In this document: in pieces, positions 8,532-18,096 of the stretch
Position numbering within the stretch: position 1 is the first letter of the stretch
Layout: every line of letters starts with the position of its first letter
The notes under the pieces: model-generated
Seen by the model: the letters and a program-made list of their open reading frames with translations, nothing else
Database searches by the model: none
What the model was told of the DNA's origin: nothing
Program-made: the position numbers and the translations under genes
Origin: P52-10 sp041397365
GTDB taxonomy: Bacteria > Pseudomonadota > Alphaproteobacteria > Rhizobiales > Xanthobacteraceae
Length of the DNA: 64,000 nt
Assembly (NCBI GenBank): GCA_041397365.1
Contig: JAWKWT010000008.1
Coordinates: 124,001-188,000, forward strand
Direction of reading: 5' to 3'

Positions 8532-9476
8532 ATGCCCGTCGTGCTCGACCCGTCCGCCGCCGCCGTGATCGCCGCCTTCCGCGCCGCCGACCGCCCCAAA
8601 CTCGACACCATGTCGCCTCCGGAAGCGCGCGAAGCATCGACGGCGGGACGCACGGTGACGCAGCCGGATCCGCCGCATGTGGCGTCGGTCGACGACATTT
8701 CCGCGCCGACGCCGGACGGGCCGGTCCCCTTGCGCGTCTACAAGCCGGTAACGCTGCCCAAGAACGGCCCCGCGCCCGCGCTGATCTTCTACCATGGCGG
8801 CGGCTGGGTGATCGGCGACCTCGACAGCCACGATGTCGTCTGCAAGCAGATCGCCGATCAGGCAGGCTTCATCGTCGTCGCGGTGCATTACCGACTCGCG
8901 CCCGAGCACAAGTTCCCCGCAGCCGCGGTCGATGCGATCGCGGCGACGCAATGGGTCGTCGACAACGCCGCGAAACTCGGCATCGACGCGAACCGCGTGT
9001 TCGCCGGCGGCGACAGCGCCGGCGGCAACCTGGCCGCGGTCATCGCGATCCATGCGCGCGACAATGGCGGGCCGACATTGAAGGGCCAGGTGCTGATCTA
9101 TCCCGTGACCGATCTGGCCATGACGCATCCCTCGCACAGCGATCCCGACACCAGCGTCCTGCTGACGCATTCGCTGATGCGCTGGTTCAAGGATCACTAC
9201 ATCACCGGCAAGGCGGACATCGACGACTGGCGCGCGTCGCCTGCCCGCATGGAAAATCTGAAAGGCTTGCCGCAAGCCTATGTGATAACCGCAGGCGCCG
9301 ACCCGCTGCACGACGAAGGCGTGGAGTACAAGGACCTCCTGAAAAGCGCCGGCGTCGAGGTGACCTACAACGAATATCCCGGCCAGTTTCACGGCTTCTG
9401 GACGATGGGCAAATTGTTGCCGGAGGCGAACAAGCTCACCGGCGAAATCGCCGCCTGGCTGAAATCGAAAGCGTGA
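8532..9476 (+). CDS. Alpha/beta-hydrolase, hormone-sensitive-lipase-like esterase (family IV)
   Basis: The 314-aa carboxylesterase shows the oxyanion motif HGGGW, the nucleophile elbow GDSAGGN, the acid residue in GADPLHDEG and the His in GQFHGFW, in the order of the bacterial HSL family. No signal peptide is visible, so it is probably cytoplasmic. The start is the ATG at 8532, which precedes the usual N-terminal cap region. It lies on the plus strand between the DUF2155 and NDUFA12 genes, which are both on the minus strand and are usually adjacent. It therefore looks like an insertion into an otherwise conserved block. The substrate is not predictable; short-chain acyl esters are typical of the family. 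Confidence 0.9.
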   Translation: MPVVLDPSAAAVIAAFRAADRPKLDTMSPPEAREASTAGRTVTQPDPPHVASVDDISAPTPDGPVPLRVYKPVTLPKNGPAPALIFYHGGGWVIGDLDSHDVVCKQIADQAGFIVVAVHYRLAPEHKFPAAAVDAIAATQWVVDNAAKLGIDANRVFAGGDSAGGNLAAVIAIHARDNGGPTLKGQVLIYPVTDLAMTHPSHSDPDTSVLLTHSLMRWFKDHYITGKADIDDWRASPARMENLKGLPQAYVITAGADPLHDEGVEYKDLLKSAGVEVTYNEYPGQFHGFWTMGKLLPEANKLTGEIAAWLKSKA

Positions 9477-9497
9477 CGATCCGACGTCCTAAACAAA

Positions 9498-9527
9498 AAC
9501 GCCCGCATCATGATGCGGGCGTTTTTT
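9498..9527. terminator. Bidirectional intrinsic terminator
   Basis: A perfect 26-base palindrome built on CGCCCGCATCA and its complement is flanked by an A-run on the left and TTTTTT on the right. It can terminate both the esterase gene from the left and the NDUFA12 gene from the right. Confidence 0.85.
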
Positions 9528-9555
9528 CAATCTGCGTCTGCGAGCCGGTTTGCGC

Positions 9556-9966
9556 TTACTGCCCCGGCGTCCAGGCCTGATAGTCGCCGGTCGCCTTCGG
9601 CCGGCGGCCGCTCGCAAGCGTCGAGCCCGGAGGGCGATAGGCCGCAGGCGTGCCGGTCATATTCGGGCGATGCGGCTTTTCCCATTCGCGCGGCTTGTAA
9701 TCCTCGTCGGTCGGCGGCACGTCCACCGTGTGATGCATCCAGCCGTGCCAGGACGGCGGGATCTTCGAGGCTTCCGCATAGCCGTTGTAGATCACCCAGC
9801 GGCGCTCGAATTTGAGCGTCGGATCGATCTTGCCGCCCTTGGTGCGGTAGTAGCGGTTGCCGGACTCGTCCTCGCCGACGAATTCGCCGTAAAGCGACGT
9901 CCAGAGCTGCGTGCCGAACGTCTGGCTGTTCCACCAGGTGAAGACTTTGAGAAAGAACTGTTTCAT
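9556..9966 (-). CDS. NADH:ubiquinone oxidoreductase NDUFA12 (B17.2) homologue
   Basis: The 136-aa protein matches the alphaproteobacterial counterpart of the mitochondrial complex I accessory subunit NDUFA12. Conserved parts are the N-terminal LKVFTWWNSQTFGTQLWT, GEFVGEDESGNRYYR, the RRWVIYNG segment and PPSWHGWMHHTVDVPP. It is a peripheral accessory protein, not catalytic. I chose the ATG at 9966 because the homologous region starts there; an upstream in-frame extension to 10068 has no family similarity. A bidirectional terminator follows. Confidence 0.93.
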   Translation of the reverse strand: MKQFFLKVFTWWNSQTFGTQLWTSLYGEFVGEDESGNRYYRTKGGKIDPTLKFERRWVIYNGYAEASKIPPSWHGWMHHTVDVPPTDEDYKPREWEKPHRPNMTGTPAAYRPPGSTLASGRRPKATGDYQAWTPGQ

Positions 9967-10200
9967 CGCGGGAATCCGGACCATCCAATCGCCCGCTTGA
10001 TGACATTCGCCGCCGCCCTTGTCCAGCATCGGAGCCCGACGCCGGGACGGCGACCAAAAAGTCGCCAAAGGAACACAATTCGTTCAGTTGCCATCCAGCG
10101 ACGGGAACCTATCTATGGCCGAGATGACAAGCGCGCGAGCCACGGAACGACCGGCGTTTCGATCGCTTATGACGTTGGTGCGGAATTTGGGAGATTTTCC

Positions 10201-10809
10201 ATGCGAAGGTTCGGATTGACAGTTGCAGCGCTGGCGGTGGCCGCAGCTTTGCCCGTGGCGCTCGCCACCTCGGCGATGGCGCAGGTCAAGGGCGGCCCGG
10301 GCGGCGGTGCGCCCGCCGGTGGCCCTGCCATGGGTGGCGGAGGCATGCGCGGCGGTGGACCGGCGATGGGCGGTGGCGGTATGCGCGGCGGCGGCCCGAT
10401 GATGGGCGGCGGCGGCATGCGTGGCGGCGGTGGCATTGCCTGGACCGGCGGCGGACCGCGCAAGGGCGGCCCGGTCGTGGGCGGCGGCCCTCGCCCCGGC
10501 CCCGGCTGGAGCGGCGGCAATCCGGGTTGGCGCGGCAATCCCGGCTGGCGCGGCCGTGGCGGCTATTACGGAAATCGCTGGGTCGGGCCCGGTATCGGCT
10601 TCGGCACCGGCCTCTTGCTCGGCGGCGCGCTGGCTGCGCCGTACTACTATGACGATTATTACTACGATTATCCCTACGCCGGCGGCTATGCCGTCAGCGG
10701 CGGCCCCTCGCCGGAAGAAGTAGCCTACTGCACGCGGCGCTATCGGTCCTACGACGTGCGCACGGGCACGTATCTGAACAACGACGGAAACCGCTACCCC
10801 TGCCCGTAA
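10201..10809 (+). CDS. Secreted Gly/Met-repeat protein with BA14K-like C-terminus
   Basis: The 202-aa protein has a signal peptide (cleavage after AMA near residue 27). A low-complexity region (about 30-115) contains at least three tandem units of the GGGGMRGGGP type. A Tyr/Asp-rich glycine-zipper-like hydrophobic segment follows (about 135-160). The conserved C-terminal module EEVAYCTRRYRSYDVRTGTY...RYPCP resembles the BA14K family of immunoreactive, possibly lectin-like exported proteins of Brucella and relatives. The N-terminal repeats are likely to vary in number between strains. It is transcribed divergently from the NDUFA12 homologue across 234 bases. Its cell-surface function is unknown. 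Confidence 0.82.
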   Translation: MRRFGLTVAALAVAAALPVALATSAMAQVKGGPGGGAPAGGPAMGGGGMRGGGPAMGGGGMRGGGPMMGGGGMRGGGGIAWTGGGPRKGGPVVGGGPRPGPGWSGGNPGWRGNPGWRGRGGYYGNRWVGPGIGFGTGLLLGGALAAPYYYDDYYYDYPYAGGYAVSGGPSPEEVAYCTRRYRSYDVRTGTYLNNDGNRYPCP

Positions 10810-10833
10810 GCTTTCCGCTCGCTCACACCATCG

Positions 10834-10860
10834 AACCGGCACTTTCGAGTGCCGGTTTTT
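10834..10860 (+). terminator. Intrinsic terminator with TTCG tetraloop
   Basis: The stem AACCGGCACT / AGTGCCGGTT closes a TTCG tetraloop and is followed by a T-run. It ends the BA14K-like gene. The T-run abuts the stop codon of the convergent EamA gene at 10861. Confidence 0.88.
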
Positions 10861-11757
10861 CTATGACCGCACGGCGAACAGCACGCCGGCAACGGTGAGC
10901 CCGAGAGCCGCCACCTCGCGCAGGCCGAGCGGCTCGCCGAGCGTGGCTGCCGACGCCAGCACGCCAACCACGGGAATGAGCAGCGTCCCGATCGAGGCGG
11001 TCGATACCGGCAGCCGCTCCAGCGCCGCGAACCAGCAGGCGTAGCACACGCAGAACTGCACGAAGGTCATGTAGGCCATCAGCAGCCAGCCCTTCGCCGA
11101 CAGCGCGGAGAAGTCGGGAGCCTCCAACAGCAGGCTTGCGGCCACCACCGGAATGCAGCCGATGCCGATCTGCCAGGTTGCAAAGGCGATCGGCGGCAGT
11201 TGAAACGGCGAGCGCTTGATGAGCACGTTGCCCAGCGCGACCAGCATCGTCGCGGAGATCGCGAACAGCACGCCCGGCCATTTCGCAGCATTCGCGTCGA
11301 ACCCGTCCGCGCCCAGCAGGATCGCGAGCCCCGCCAGCGCAACCGCGAGCGCCGCCGCCCGCAGCGGCGAGAACCGCTCGTTGAGAATCCACAGCGCCAG
11401 CAGCGACACCCATACCGGCATCGACGAGGCGATCACCGCCGCCTCGCCTGCGCGCAGCCAGAGCAGCGCGAGACCGATGAACGCCATCCAGGTCGACAGC
11501 GTCAGCAGAGAAATCAGCACCAGCCGCGGCCAGAGTTCGCGCGGCACCTGCATGGTTTCGCGCCGGAGCAGCGCCACCAGCGCGAGCGCGGCGGCGCCCG
11601 CCAGACCGCTCCACCCCCGCGCGGCCAGCGGCGGCAATTCGGTGAGCAGTTGCTTCATCACCGGCCAGTTCAGACCCCATCCGACCGACGTCACCATCAG
11701 GAACAGGAAGCCGGCCATCGCCGAGCCGCGGGAAGCGTTTTCGCCCGGCGGCGTCAT
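10861..11757 (-). CDS. EamA/DMT-family membrane transporter (third gene of tandem set)
   Basis: The 298-aa protein is a ten-segment drug/metabolite transporter-type exporter made of two EamA repeats. The first begins at TSVGWGLNWPVMKQLL, with the paralogue-wide motif PPLAARGWSGL. The second begins about residue 155 and includes FATWQIGIGCIPV and the ACWFAALERLPVS segment. It is the last of three tandem paralogues. Its ATG overlaps the stop of the preceding gene by four bases (ATGA), so translation is coupled. Substrates of this subgroup are not predictable; family members export amino acids, nucleotides or other small metabolites. Confidence 0.88.
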   Translation of the reverse strand: MTPPGENASRGSAMAGFLFLMVTSVGWGLNWPVMKQLLTELPPLAARGWSGLAGAAALALVALLRRETMQVPRELWPRLVLISLLTLSTWMAFIGLALLWLRAGEAAVIASSMPVWVSLLALWILNERFSPLRAAALAVALAGLAILLGADGFDANAAKWPGVLFAISATMLVALGNVLIKRSPFQLPPIAFATWQIGIGCIPVVAASLLLEAPDFSALSAKGWLLMAYMTFVQFCVCYACWFAALERLPVSTASIGTLLIPVVGVLASAATLGEPLGLREVAALGLTVAGVLFAVRS

Positions 11758-12629
11758 GAGCGCGCCGCCAGCGCCACACCCGCGACGGTGCAGAGAAGCG
11801 CCGCCACCTGTGGCGGTCCGAGCGGTTCGTGCAGCGCGAGCGCCGAGGCCGTCACGCCGATCACTGGCACAAGCATCGTGCCGATCGCGGCGATGGATGC
11901 GGGCAGCCGTTCGAGCGCCGCGAACCAGCAGACATAGGCGATGCAGAATTGCGCGAAGGTCATATAAGCAAGCGCGGCGCAGCCGCCGCCATTCAGTGCC
12001 GACAGTTCCGGGCGCTCGAAGACGAAGCCTGCAAGTGCGACCGGAATGCAGCCGATGCCGATCTGCCAGGCCGCCGAGGTCGCTCCCGGTAGCCTGATCG
12101 GATATTTCTTCAGAAAGATCGTGCCGAGGGCGAAGCCGAGCGCGCCCGTCAGCGCGAGAACAATGCCGGGCAGTTTCGCAAGATTGGCCGACATCGCATT
12201 GCCGCCCAGCAACGCGCTCAAGCCCGCAAAAGCCAGAACAAGTGCCAGGCTACGAAGCCAGGTCATCCGCTCGCCGAGCAGCGGCCAGGCCAGCAGCGCC
12301 GTCCAGATCGGCATCGTATAGGCGATGACGGCGGCCTCGCTCGCCGGAAGCCAGACGAGCGCGTAGCCCATCACCGCCATCCACAGCGACACGTTCAGAA
12401 ACGCCGAGATGCACAGGCCGAACCATTGGTCGCCCGGCACTCTGAGGCTGATCCGCATGCAGGCCGCATAGAGCGCCAGCGTCAGCGCGCCGACGACGCC
12501 GGTCCATCCGCGCGCGGACAGCGGCGGCCATTGCGCCAGCAGATATTTCATGATCGGCCAGTTCAGGCCCCACCCGATCGAGGTCATCAGCAGAAAGGCC
12601 AATCCGGCTGGCGAGATGCGCGCCGTCAT
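11754..12629 (-). CDS. EamA/DMT-family membrane transporter (second gene of tandem set)
   Basis: The 291-aa transporter has two EamA repeats and ten predicted membrane helices. It shares SIGWGLNWPIMKYLL, PPLSARGWTGV and VCWFAALERLPASIAAIGTM with both neighbours, so the three genes arose by tandem duplication. The ATG at 12629 overlaps the upstream stop by four bases, and the gene is likewise overlapped by the next one. The operon order suggests that all three are made together, possibly as partner subunits or with different substrates. Confidence 0.88.
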   Translation of the reverse strand: MTARISPAGLAFLLMTSIGWGLNWPIMKYLLAQWPPLSARGWTGVVGALTLALYAACMRISLRVPGDQWFGLCISAFLNVSLWMAVMGYALVWLPASEAAVIAYTMPIWTALLAWPLLGERMTWLRSLALVLAFAGLSALLGGNAMSANLAKLPGIVLALTGALGFALGTIFLKKYPIRLPGATSAAWQIGIGCIPVALAGFVFERPELSALNGGGCAALAYMTFAQFCIAYVCWFAALERLPASIAAIGTMLVPVIGVTASALALHEPLGPPQVAALLCTVAGVALAARS

Positions 12630-13525
12630 GACCGCACCGCGAGAATGACGCTGCCGACGGTGAAGACCAGCGCCGCGATCTGCGACGGCCCGAGCGGCTC
12701 GCCGAGCGCCCAAGCGGAGGCGACGACGCCGATGATCGGCACGAACATGGTGCCGATCGCCGCCACCGACGCCGGCAATCGCTGGAGCGCGGCGAGCCAG
12801 CAGGCGAAGCCGACGCATTGCTGGATAATCGTGTTGTAGGCCAGCGCGCTCCAGCCGACGACAGTCAGCGCCGCGATATCCGGCCGCTCGAATATGAGGC
12901 CGAGCAAGGCGACCGGCAGGCAGCCGAGCCCCAATTGCCAGGAGGCGGATGCGACCGGCGGCATCGTGATCGGGAAACGCTTCAGGAAGATGGTGCCGAG
13001 CGCATAGGTGACCGCCGTCGCCAGCGCCAGAAGGATGCCCGGCAGCTTCGCAAGGCTCGCCTCCGGCGTATTGCCGCCGAGCAACGCGACGATGCCGGCG
13101 AACGCCATCGCCACCGCGATCAGGCGCATCAGCGTCAGCCGCTCGCCGAGAATCGGCCACGCCAGCAGCGTGGTCAGGACCGGCATCGTGTAAGCGATGA
13201 TCGCCGCCTCGCTCGCCGGCAGGATCGTCAGCGCGAACCCCATCATCACCACCCATGAGGTGATGTTGAGGAAGGCCGAGATCATCAGACGCGGCCACAT
13301 CGCGGCCGGAACCCGCAGGCTCTGGCGGGTCGCGAGGACCAGCGCCGCCAGCACGAACGCACCGGCGAGGCCGGACCAGCCGCGCGCCGACAGCGGCGGC
13401 CATTCCGACAGCAGGACCTTCTGCACCGGCCAGTTGATGCCGGCGCCGAGCGTCATGATTCCGAGGAAGATGAAACCTGTCGGCGCGATTCGGTTCGGGA
13501 CGCTCTTGGGGGTGGCTGCGGTCAT
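12626..13525 (-). CDS. EamA/DMT-family membrane transporter (first gene of tandem set)
   Basis: This 299-aa ten-segment transporter is the promoter-proximal member of the tandem trio. It has a slightly longer N-terminus, then the shared motifs GAGINWPVQKVLL, PPLSARGWSGL, FLKRFPITMPP and ACWLAALQRLPASVAAIGTM. I chose the ATG at 13525; the frame stays open upstream to 13762, but that extension looks non-coding and lacks membrane character. The promoter should lie in the 728-base gap that separates it from nrdJ, which is transcribed the other way. Confidence 0.87.
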   Translation of the reverse strand: MTAATPKSVPNRIAPTGFIFLGIMTLGAGINWPVQKVLLSEWPPLSARGWSGLAGAFVLAALVLATRQSLRVPAAMWPRLMISAFLNITSWVVMMGFALTILPASEAAIIAYTMPVLTTLLAWPILGERLTLMRLIAVAMAFAGIVALLGGNTPEASLAKLPGILLALATAVTYALGTIFLKRFPITMPPVASASWQLGLGCLPVALLGLIFERPDIAALTVVGWSALAYNTIIQQCVGFACWLAALQRLPASVAAIGTMFVPIIGVVASAWALGEPLGPSQIAALVFTVGSVILAVRS

Positions 13526-14253
13526 TTTCACCGGGTCCGGAGAGAATCGGCAGGCACAATGACCGCAAATTAGGCACCCGGCCATCGCCATTCCGGACGG
13601 GGCCCCCTGTTCTCGGAGCGAGACCGATGAGTCGCCCCGAAACAAGCCTCCGCGAGGAATAAAAAGTTTGCCTGTGAAGAGCGGGCGAAGAGCCGGATTT
13701 CCGCCTTCCGCGAAAAATTTCGTCTTCCGAATCCGTGAGGACTCACTGATACTTGGAAGCAATCAGGGCGCGGGTTATCCCCCTGGTTTTCCCCTCTTTC
13801 CACCATATTTAGTATTTGATTCAGGAACCCGTACTATTGCTTGACGGGCGCGAACGGTTGGTCGTAGGGTTTGACCAGTTCGGCGCGAGTGGTTTTCGGT
13901 TCGCCGGGCGTTCTCCTGAAAGGGTCCGCACCCACCACTCCGCCAAGCCGGTCGAGGCAGCGGACGAAGGTTCGTCTGCCTCTTTTGGAACCAGAGCGCC
14001 GGATCTGCGCCGAACGAAAAAGTCCGAGTGTTTTCGTGGCCCGGCCGTCCCTCAGCGGCCTCGTTCACGCCAGATCGGGCTCAAAATCAGTTTTGGGGCG
14101 TTAGACAGGGCCGGACCTCCCACCCGGCAGAGCCGCGACCGCTTCTCGCAATGCCTTGATAACCCTTGGCATCGCTCGACGGGGCCGCGAATGAAAATCA
14201 CCGGCTGTCCTTCGGGGAAGGCGCGCCGGACAATTGGACGGGGCGAGACTTCG
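13526..14253. other. Long divergent intergenic region between the EamA trio and nrdJ
   Basis: No convincing protein or RNA gene was seen. It holds two NrdR-box-like sequences near 13803-13843 and a small hairpin near 13960 (stem CGGACG / CGTCTG). No cobalamin-riboswitch B12 box was recognised. The region must carry the promoters of both divergent units. Confidence 0.5.
13803..13843 (+). promoter_or_regulatory. Candidate pair of NrdR boxes upstream of nrdJ
   Basis: CCATATTTAGT (13803-13813) matches 9 of 11 positions of the core CwATATaTwGt. A weaker CTATTGCTTG (13834-13843) matches 7 of 10 positions. The starts of the two boxes are 31 bases apart, three helical turns, a spacing known for paired NrdR sites. 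NrdR represses ribonucleotide reductase genes when dATP is high. The distance to the nrdJ start (about 410 bases) is long, so this remains a candidate. Confidence 0.45.
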
Positions 14254-17200
14254 ATGCGGATTGAACGGCGATACACCCGGCAAGGCCAGTCACCCTATGT
14301 GGACATCCAGTTCCGGCTGGCCACCAGCGAGATCAAGAATCCCGATGGCTCGATCGTGTTCCATCTCGACAATGTCGAGGTGCCGGATTTCTGGTCGCAG
14401 GTCGCCTCCGACGTTCTCGCCCAAAAGTACTTCCGCAAGGCCGGCGTTCCCGCGGCGCTGAAAAGGATCGAGGAGGAAACCGTCCCCTCCTTCCTGTGGC
14501 GCTCGGTCGCCGACACCGAGGCGCTGGCCACCCTGCCCGAGGCCGAGCGCATCGGCGGCGAACGCTCCTCCAAGCAGGTGTTCGATCGCCTCGCCGGCTG
14601 CTGGACCTATTGGGGCTGGAAGGGCGGCTATTTTTCCTCCGAGGACGACGCCTCCGCCTTCTATGACGAGCTTCGCTACATGCTGGCGATGCAGATGGTC
14701 GCGCCGAACTCGCCGCAATGGTTCAACACCGGCCTGCACTGGGCCTATGGCATCGACGGTCCCGGCCAGGGGCATTTCTATGTCGATCCCTTCACCGGCA
14801 AGCTGACGAAATCCAAATCCTCCTATGAGCATCCGCAGCCGCACGCCTGCTTCATCCAGGGCGTCAATGACGACCTCGTCAATGAAGGCGGCATTATGGA
14901 CCTGTGGGTGCGCGAGGCGCGCCTGTTCAAATACGGCTCCGGCACCGGCTCCAACTTCTCGCGTTTGCGCGGCGAAGGCGAAAGGCTTTCCGGCGGCGGC
15001 CGCTCCTCGGGGCTGATGAGCTTCCTCAAGATCGGCGACCGCGCGGCCGGCGCGATCAAGTCCGGCGGCACCACGCGCAGAGCGGCCAAGATGGTCGTGG
15101 TCGATGCCGACCATCCGGATATCGAGACCTATATCGACTGGAAGGTGAAGGAAGAGCAGAAGGTCGCCGCTCTCGTCACCGGCTCGAAGCTGAACCAGAA
15201 GCACCTGAAGGCGATCCTGAAGGCTTGCGTCAATTGCGAGGGCTCGGGCGACGACTGCTTCGACGCGGAAAAGAATCCCGCGCTCCGCCGCGAGATCAAG
15301 CTCGCCCGCCGCGCGCTGGTCTCCGACAACATGATAAAGCGCGTGATCCAGTTCGCGCGGCAGGGCTACAAGGAAATCGACTTCCCGATCTACGACACCG
15401 ACTGGGATTGGAAGCCTACCTCACCGTCGCCGGCCAGAATTCCAACAATTCGGTTTCGCTGAAGGACGACTTTCTGCGCGCGGTGGAAACCGACGGCGAC
15501 TGGAATCTCTGAACCGCACCAACAAGAAGGTCGCCAAGACGCTCAAGGCGCGCGAGTTGTGGGAGAAGATCGGCTACGCCGCCTGGGCCTCGGCCGATCC
15601 CGGCCTGCACTTCAACACGACGATGAACGACTGGCACACCTGCAAGGCGTCCGGCGACATCCGTGCATCGAATCCGTGCTCGGAATACATGTTCCTCGAC
15701 GACACGGCCTGCAACCTCGCCTCCGCCAATTTGCTGACCTTCTACAACACCGACACTCGCGTGTTCGACGTTGCGGCCTACGAGCATCTCTGCCGGCTGT
15801 GGACCGTCGTGCTCGAAATCTCGGTGATGATGGCGCAGTTCCCGTCCAAGGCGATCGCCGAACTGTCTTACGAATTCCGCACGCTCGGCCTCGGCTACGC
15901 CAATATCGGCGGCCTGCTGATGACCATGGGCCTGTCCTACGATTCCAAGGAAGGCCGCGCACTGTGCGGCGCGCTGACCGCGATCATGACCGGCACTGCC
16001 TATGCCACCTCCGCCGAAATGGCGAAGGAGCTTGGCCCCTTCCCCGGCCACAAGAAGAACGCCCAGCACATGCTGCGCGTGATCCGCAATCATCGCAGAG
16101 CCGCGCACGGCCACAGCAACGGCTATGAGGCGCTCGCCGTCAATCCGGTGCCGCTCGACCACGCCTCCTGCCCGCAGGCCGACCTGATCGCGCACGCAAA
16201 GGCGGCGTGGGACAACGCGCTCTCGCTCGGCGAACAGCACGGCTACCGCAACGCGCAGACCACCGTGGTCGCGCCGACCGGCACCATCGGCCTCGTGATG
16301 GATTGCGACACCACCGGCATCGAGCCGGACTTCGCGCTGGTGAAGTTCAAGAAGCTCGCCGGCGGCGGCTACTGGAAGATCATCAACCGCGCCGTACCGC
16401 AGGCGCTGCGCCGCCTCGGCTACCGCGAAGCTGAGATCGCCGAGATCGAAGCCTATGCCGTCGGCCACGGCTCGCTGGCGCAGTCGCCCGGCATCAATCA
16501 TTCGACGCTGAAGGCCAAGGGCTTCACCGACGAACTGATCGCGAAGATCGAGAAGGCGCTGCCGACCGCGTTCGACATCAAGTTCGCCTTCAACAAATGG
16601 ACGCTCGGCGAGGACGGTCTGAAGACGCTCGGCATCGCGCCGGAGGTCAGCAACGCGCCGAACTTCGATCTGCTGACGACGCTCGGCTTTTCCAAGCGCG
16701 AGATCGAGGCCGCCAACGTTCACGTCTGCGGCGCGATGACGGTGGAAGGCGCACCGCATCTGAAGGCTGAGCACTACGCGGTGTTCGATTGCGCCAATCC
16801 GTGCGGCAAGATCGGCAAGCGCTACCTGTCGGTCGAGAGCCACATCCGCATGATGGCGGCGTCGCAGCCCTTCATCTCGGGCGCAATCTCCAAGACCATC
16901 AACATGCCGAACGACGCCACGGTGGAGGATTGCAAATCCGCCTACCTGTTGTCGTGGAAGCTCGCGCTGAAGGCGAACGCGCTCTATCGCGACGGCTCGA
17001 AGCTGAGCCAGCCGCTGAACGCGCAGCTCATCGCCGACGATGACGACGAGGATGAAGGCATCGACGGTTTCATGGAGAAGCCGATGGCCGCGCGTGCCGC
17101 CGCGCTGACCGAGCGCGTCGTGGAGAAGATCGTCGAGCGCGTCACCGTGATCCGCGAGCGCGAGCGCATGCCGGATCGCCGCAAGGGCTATACTCAGAAA

Positions 17201-18010
17201 GCGGTCGTCGGCGGCCACAAGGTTTACGTGCGCACCGGCGAATATGATGACGGCCGCCTCGGCGAGATCTTCATCGACATGCACAAGGAAGGCGCGGCGC
17301 TGCGCTCCTTCATCAACAATTTCGCCATCGCCGTATCGCTCGGCCTGCAATACGGCGTGCCGCTGGAAGAGTATGTCGACGCCTTCACCTTCACCCGCTT
17401 CGAGCCCGCGGGTCCGGTGCAGGGCAACGACTCGATCAAATATGCGACGTCGATCCTGGACTATGTATTCCGCGAACTGGCGGTCTCCTACATGAGCCGC
17501 TTCGACCTCGCCCATGTCGATCCGAGCGAAAGCAATTTCGACGCGCTCGGCAAGGGCGTCGAGGAAGGCAAGACCGGAGCGGCGCAGGCGCAGCAGGCGA
17601 CCAAGTATGTGTCGAAGGGCCTGACGCGCTCACGCACCGACAACCTCGTCGTCATGCGCGGCGGATCGGCCGCGATGACAGCCGCCTCCGACAATGCGCC
17701 GGCCGGCGGCGCGCGCGTGACCTCCCTCTCCTCGCAGCGCGCAGGCGATGCGGTCGAAGGCGCGACCGCGCTGAAGCAGGAGACAGAGAGCGAACTCTCG
17801 CCCGCCGAAAAGATCGAGGCCCTGAACTGGAGCAAGCCGGCCGCAGCCCAAGCGGCACCCGCGCAGCCTTCGAAGGCCGAACGCCGCGCCGAAGCAAAGG
17901 CGCGCGGCTATGAAGGCGAGATGTGCGGCGAATGCGGCAACTTCACGCTGGTCCGCAACGGCACCTGCATGAAGTGCGACACATGTGGCGGGACCACTGG
18001 GTGTAGCTGA
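14254..18010 (+). CDS. nrdJ: Vitamin B12-dependent ribonucleotide reductase, class II (frameshifted twice)
   Basis: This gene encodes the adenosylcobalamin-dependent reductase that makes deoxyribonucleotides without oxygen dependence. Part one (14254 to about 15410) opens with MRIERRYTRQGQSPY and carries the NSPQWFNTGLHWAYG and NEGGIMDLWVREARLFKYGSGTGSNFS blocks. About 100 bases then continue in another frame (AYLTVAGQNSNNSVSLKDD). Part three (about 15515-18010) has MNDWHTCKASGDIRASNPCSEY-type substrate-site residues, the NPCGKIGKRYLSVESHIRMM segment and a C-terminal cysteine cluster (CGECGNF...CMKCDTCGGTTGCS) for re-reduction. Both breaks fit single lost bases, near GACTGGGATTGGAAG and near AATCTCTGAAC. 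I regard the gene as intact in the organism. A strong terminator follows. Confidence 0.95.
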
Positions 18011-18022
18011 AGTTAGCAGCCA

Positions 18023-18055
18023 AGCTTAGCGGCGCAGCGCGCCGCTAAGCTCTTT
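18023..18055 (+). terminator. Intrinsic terminator of nrdJ
   Basis: A 13-base-pair perfect stem (AGCTTAGCGGCGC with its complement) encloses a three-base AGC loop and is followed by CTTTCT. It lies 13 bases after the nrdJ stop. Confidence 0.85.
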
Positions 18056-18096
18056 CTAGGAACAAATCAAGTACATATTTTTCAGGATCGTTTTTG

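Noticed and set aside
13526..14253. Cobalamin riboswitch expected before a B12-dependent gene
   Set aside because: No B12 box or recognisable riboswitch core was found on the plus strand. A weak GGTGGGAGGTCCGG on the minus strand lacks the rest.
15405..15520. Intein or group I/II intron in nrdJ
   Set aside because: The break region is only about 100 bases and still encodes the expected NrdJ sequence in a shifted frame.
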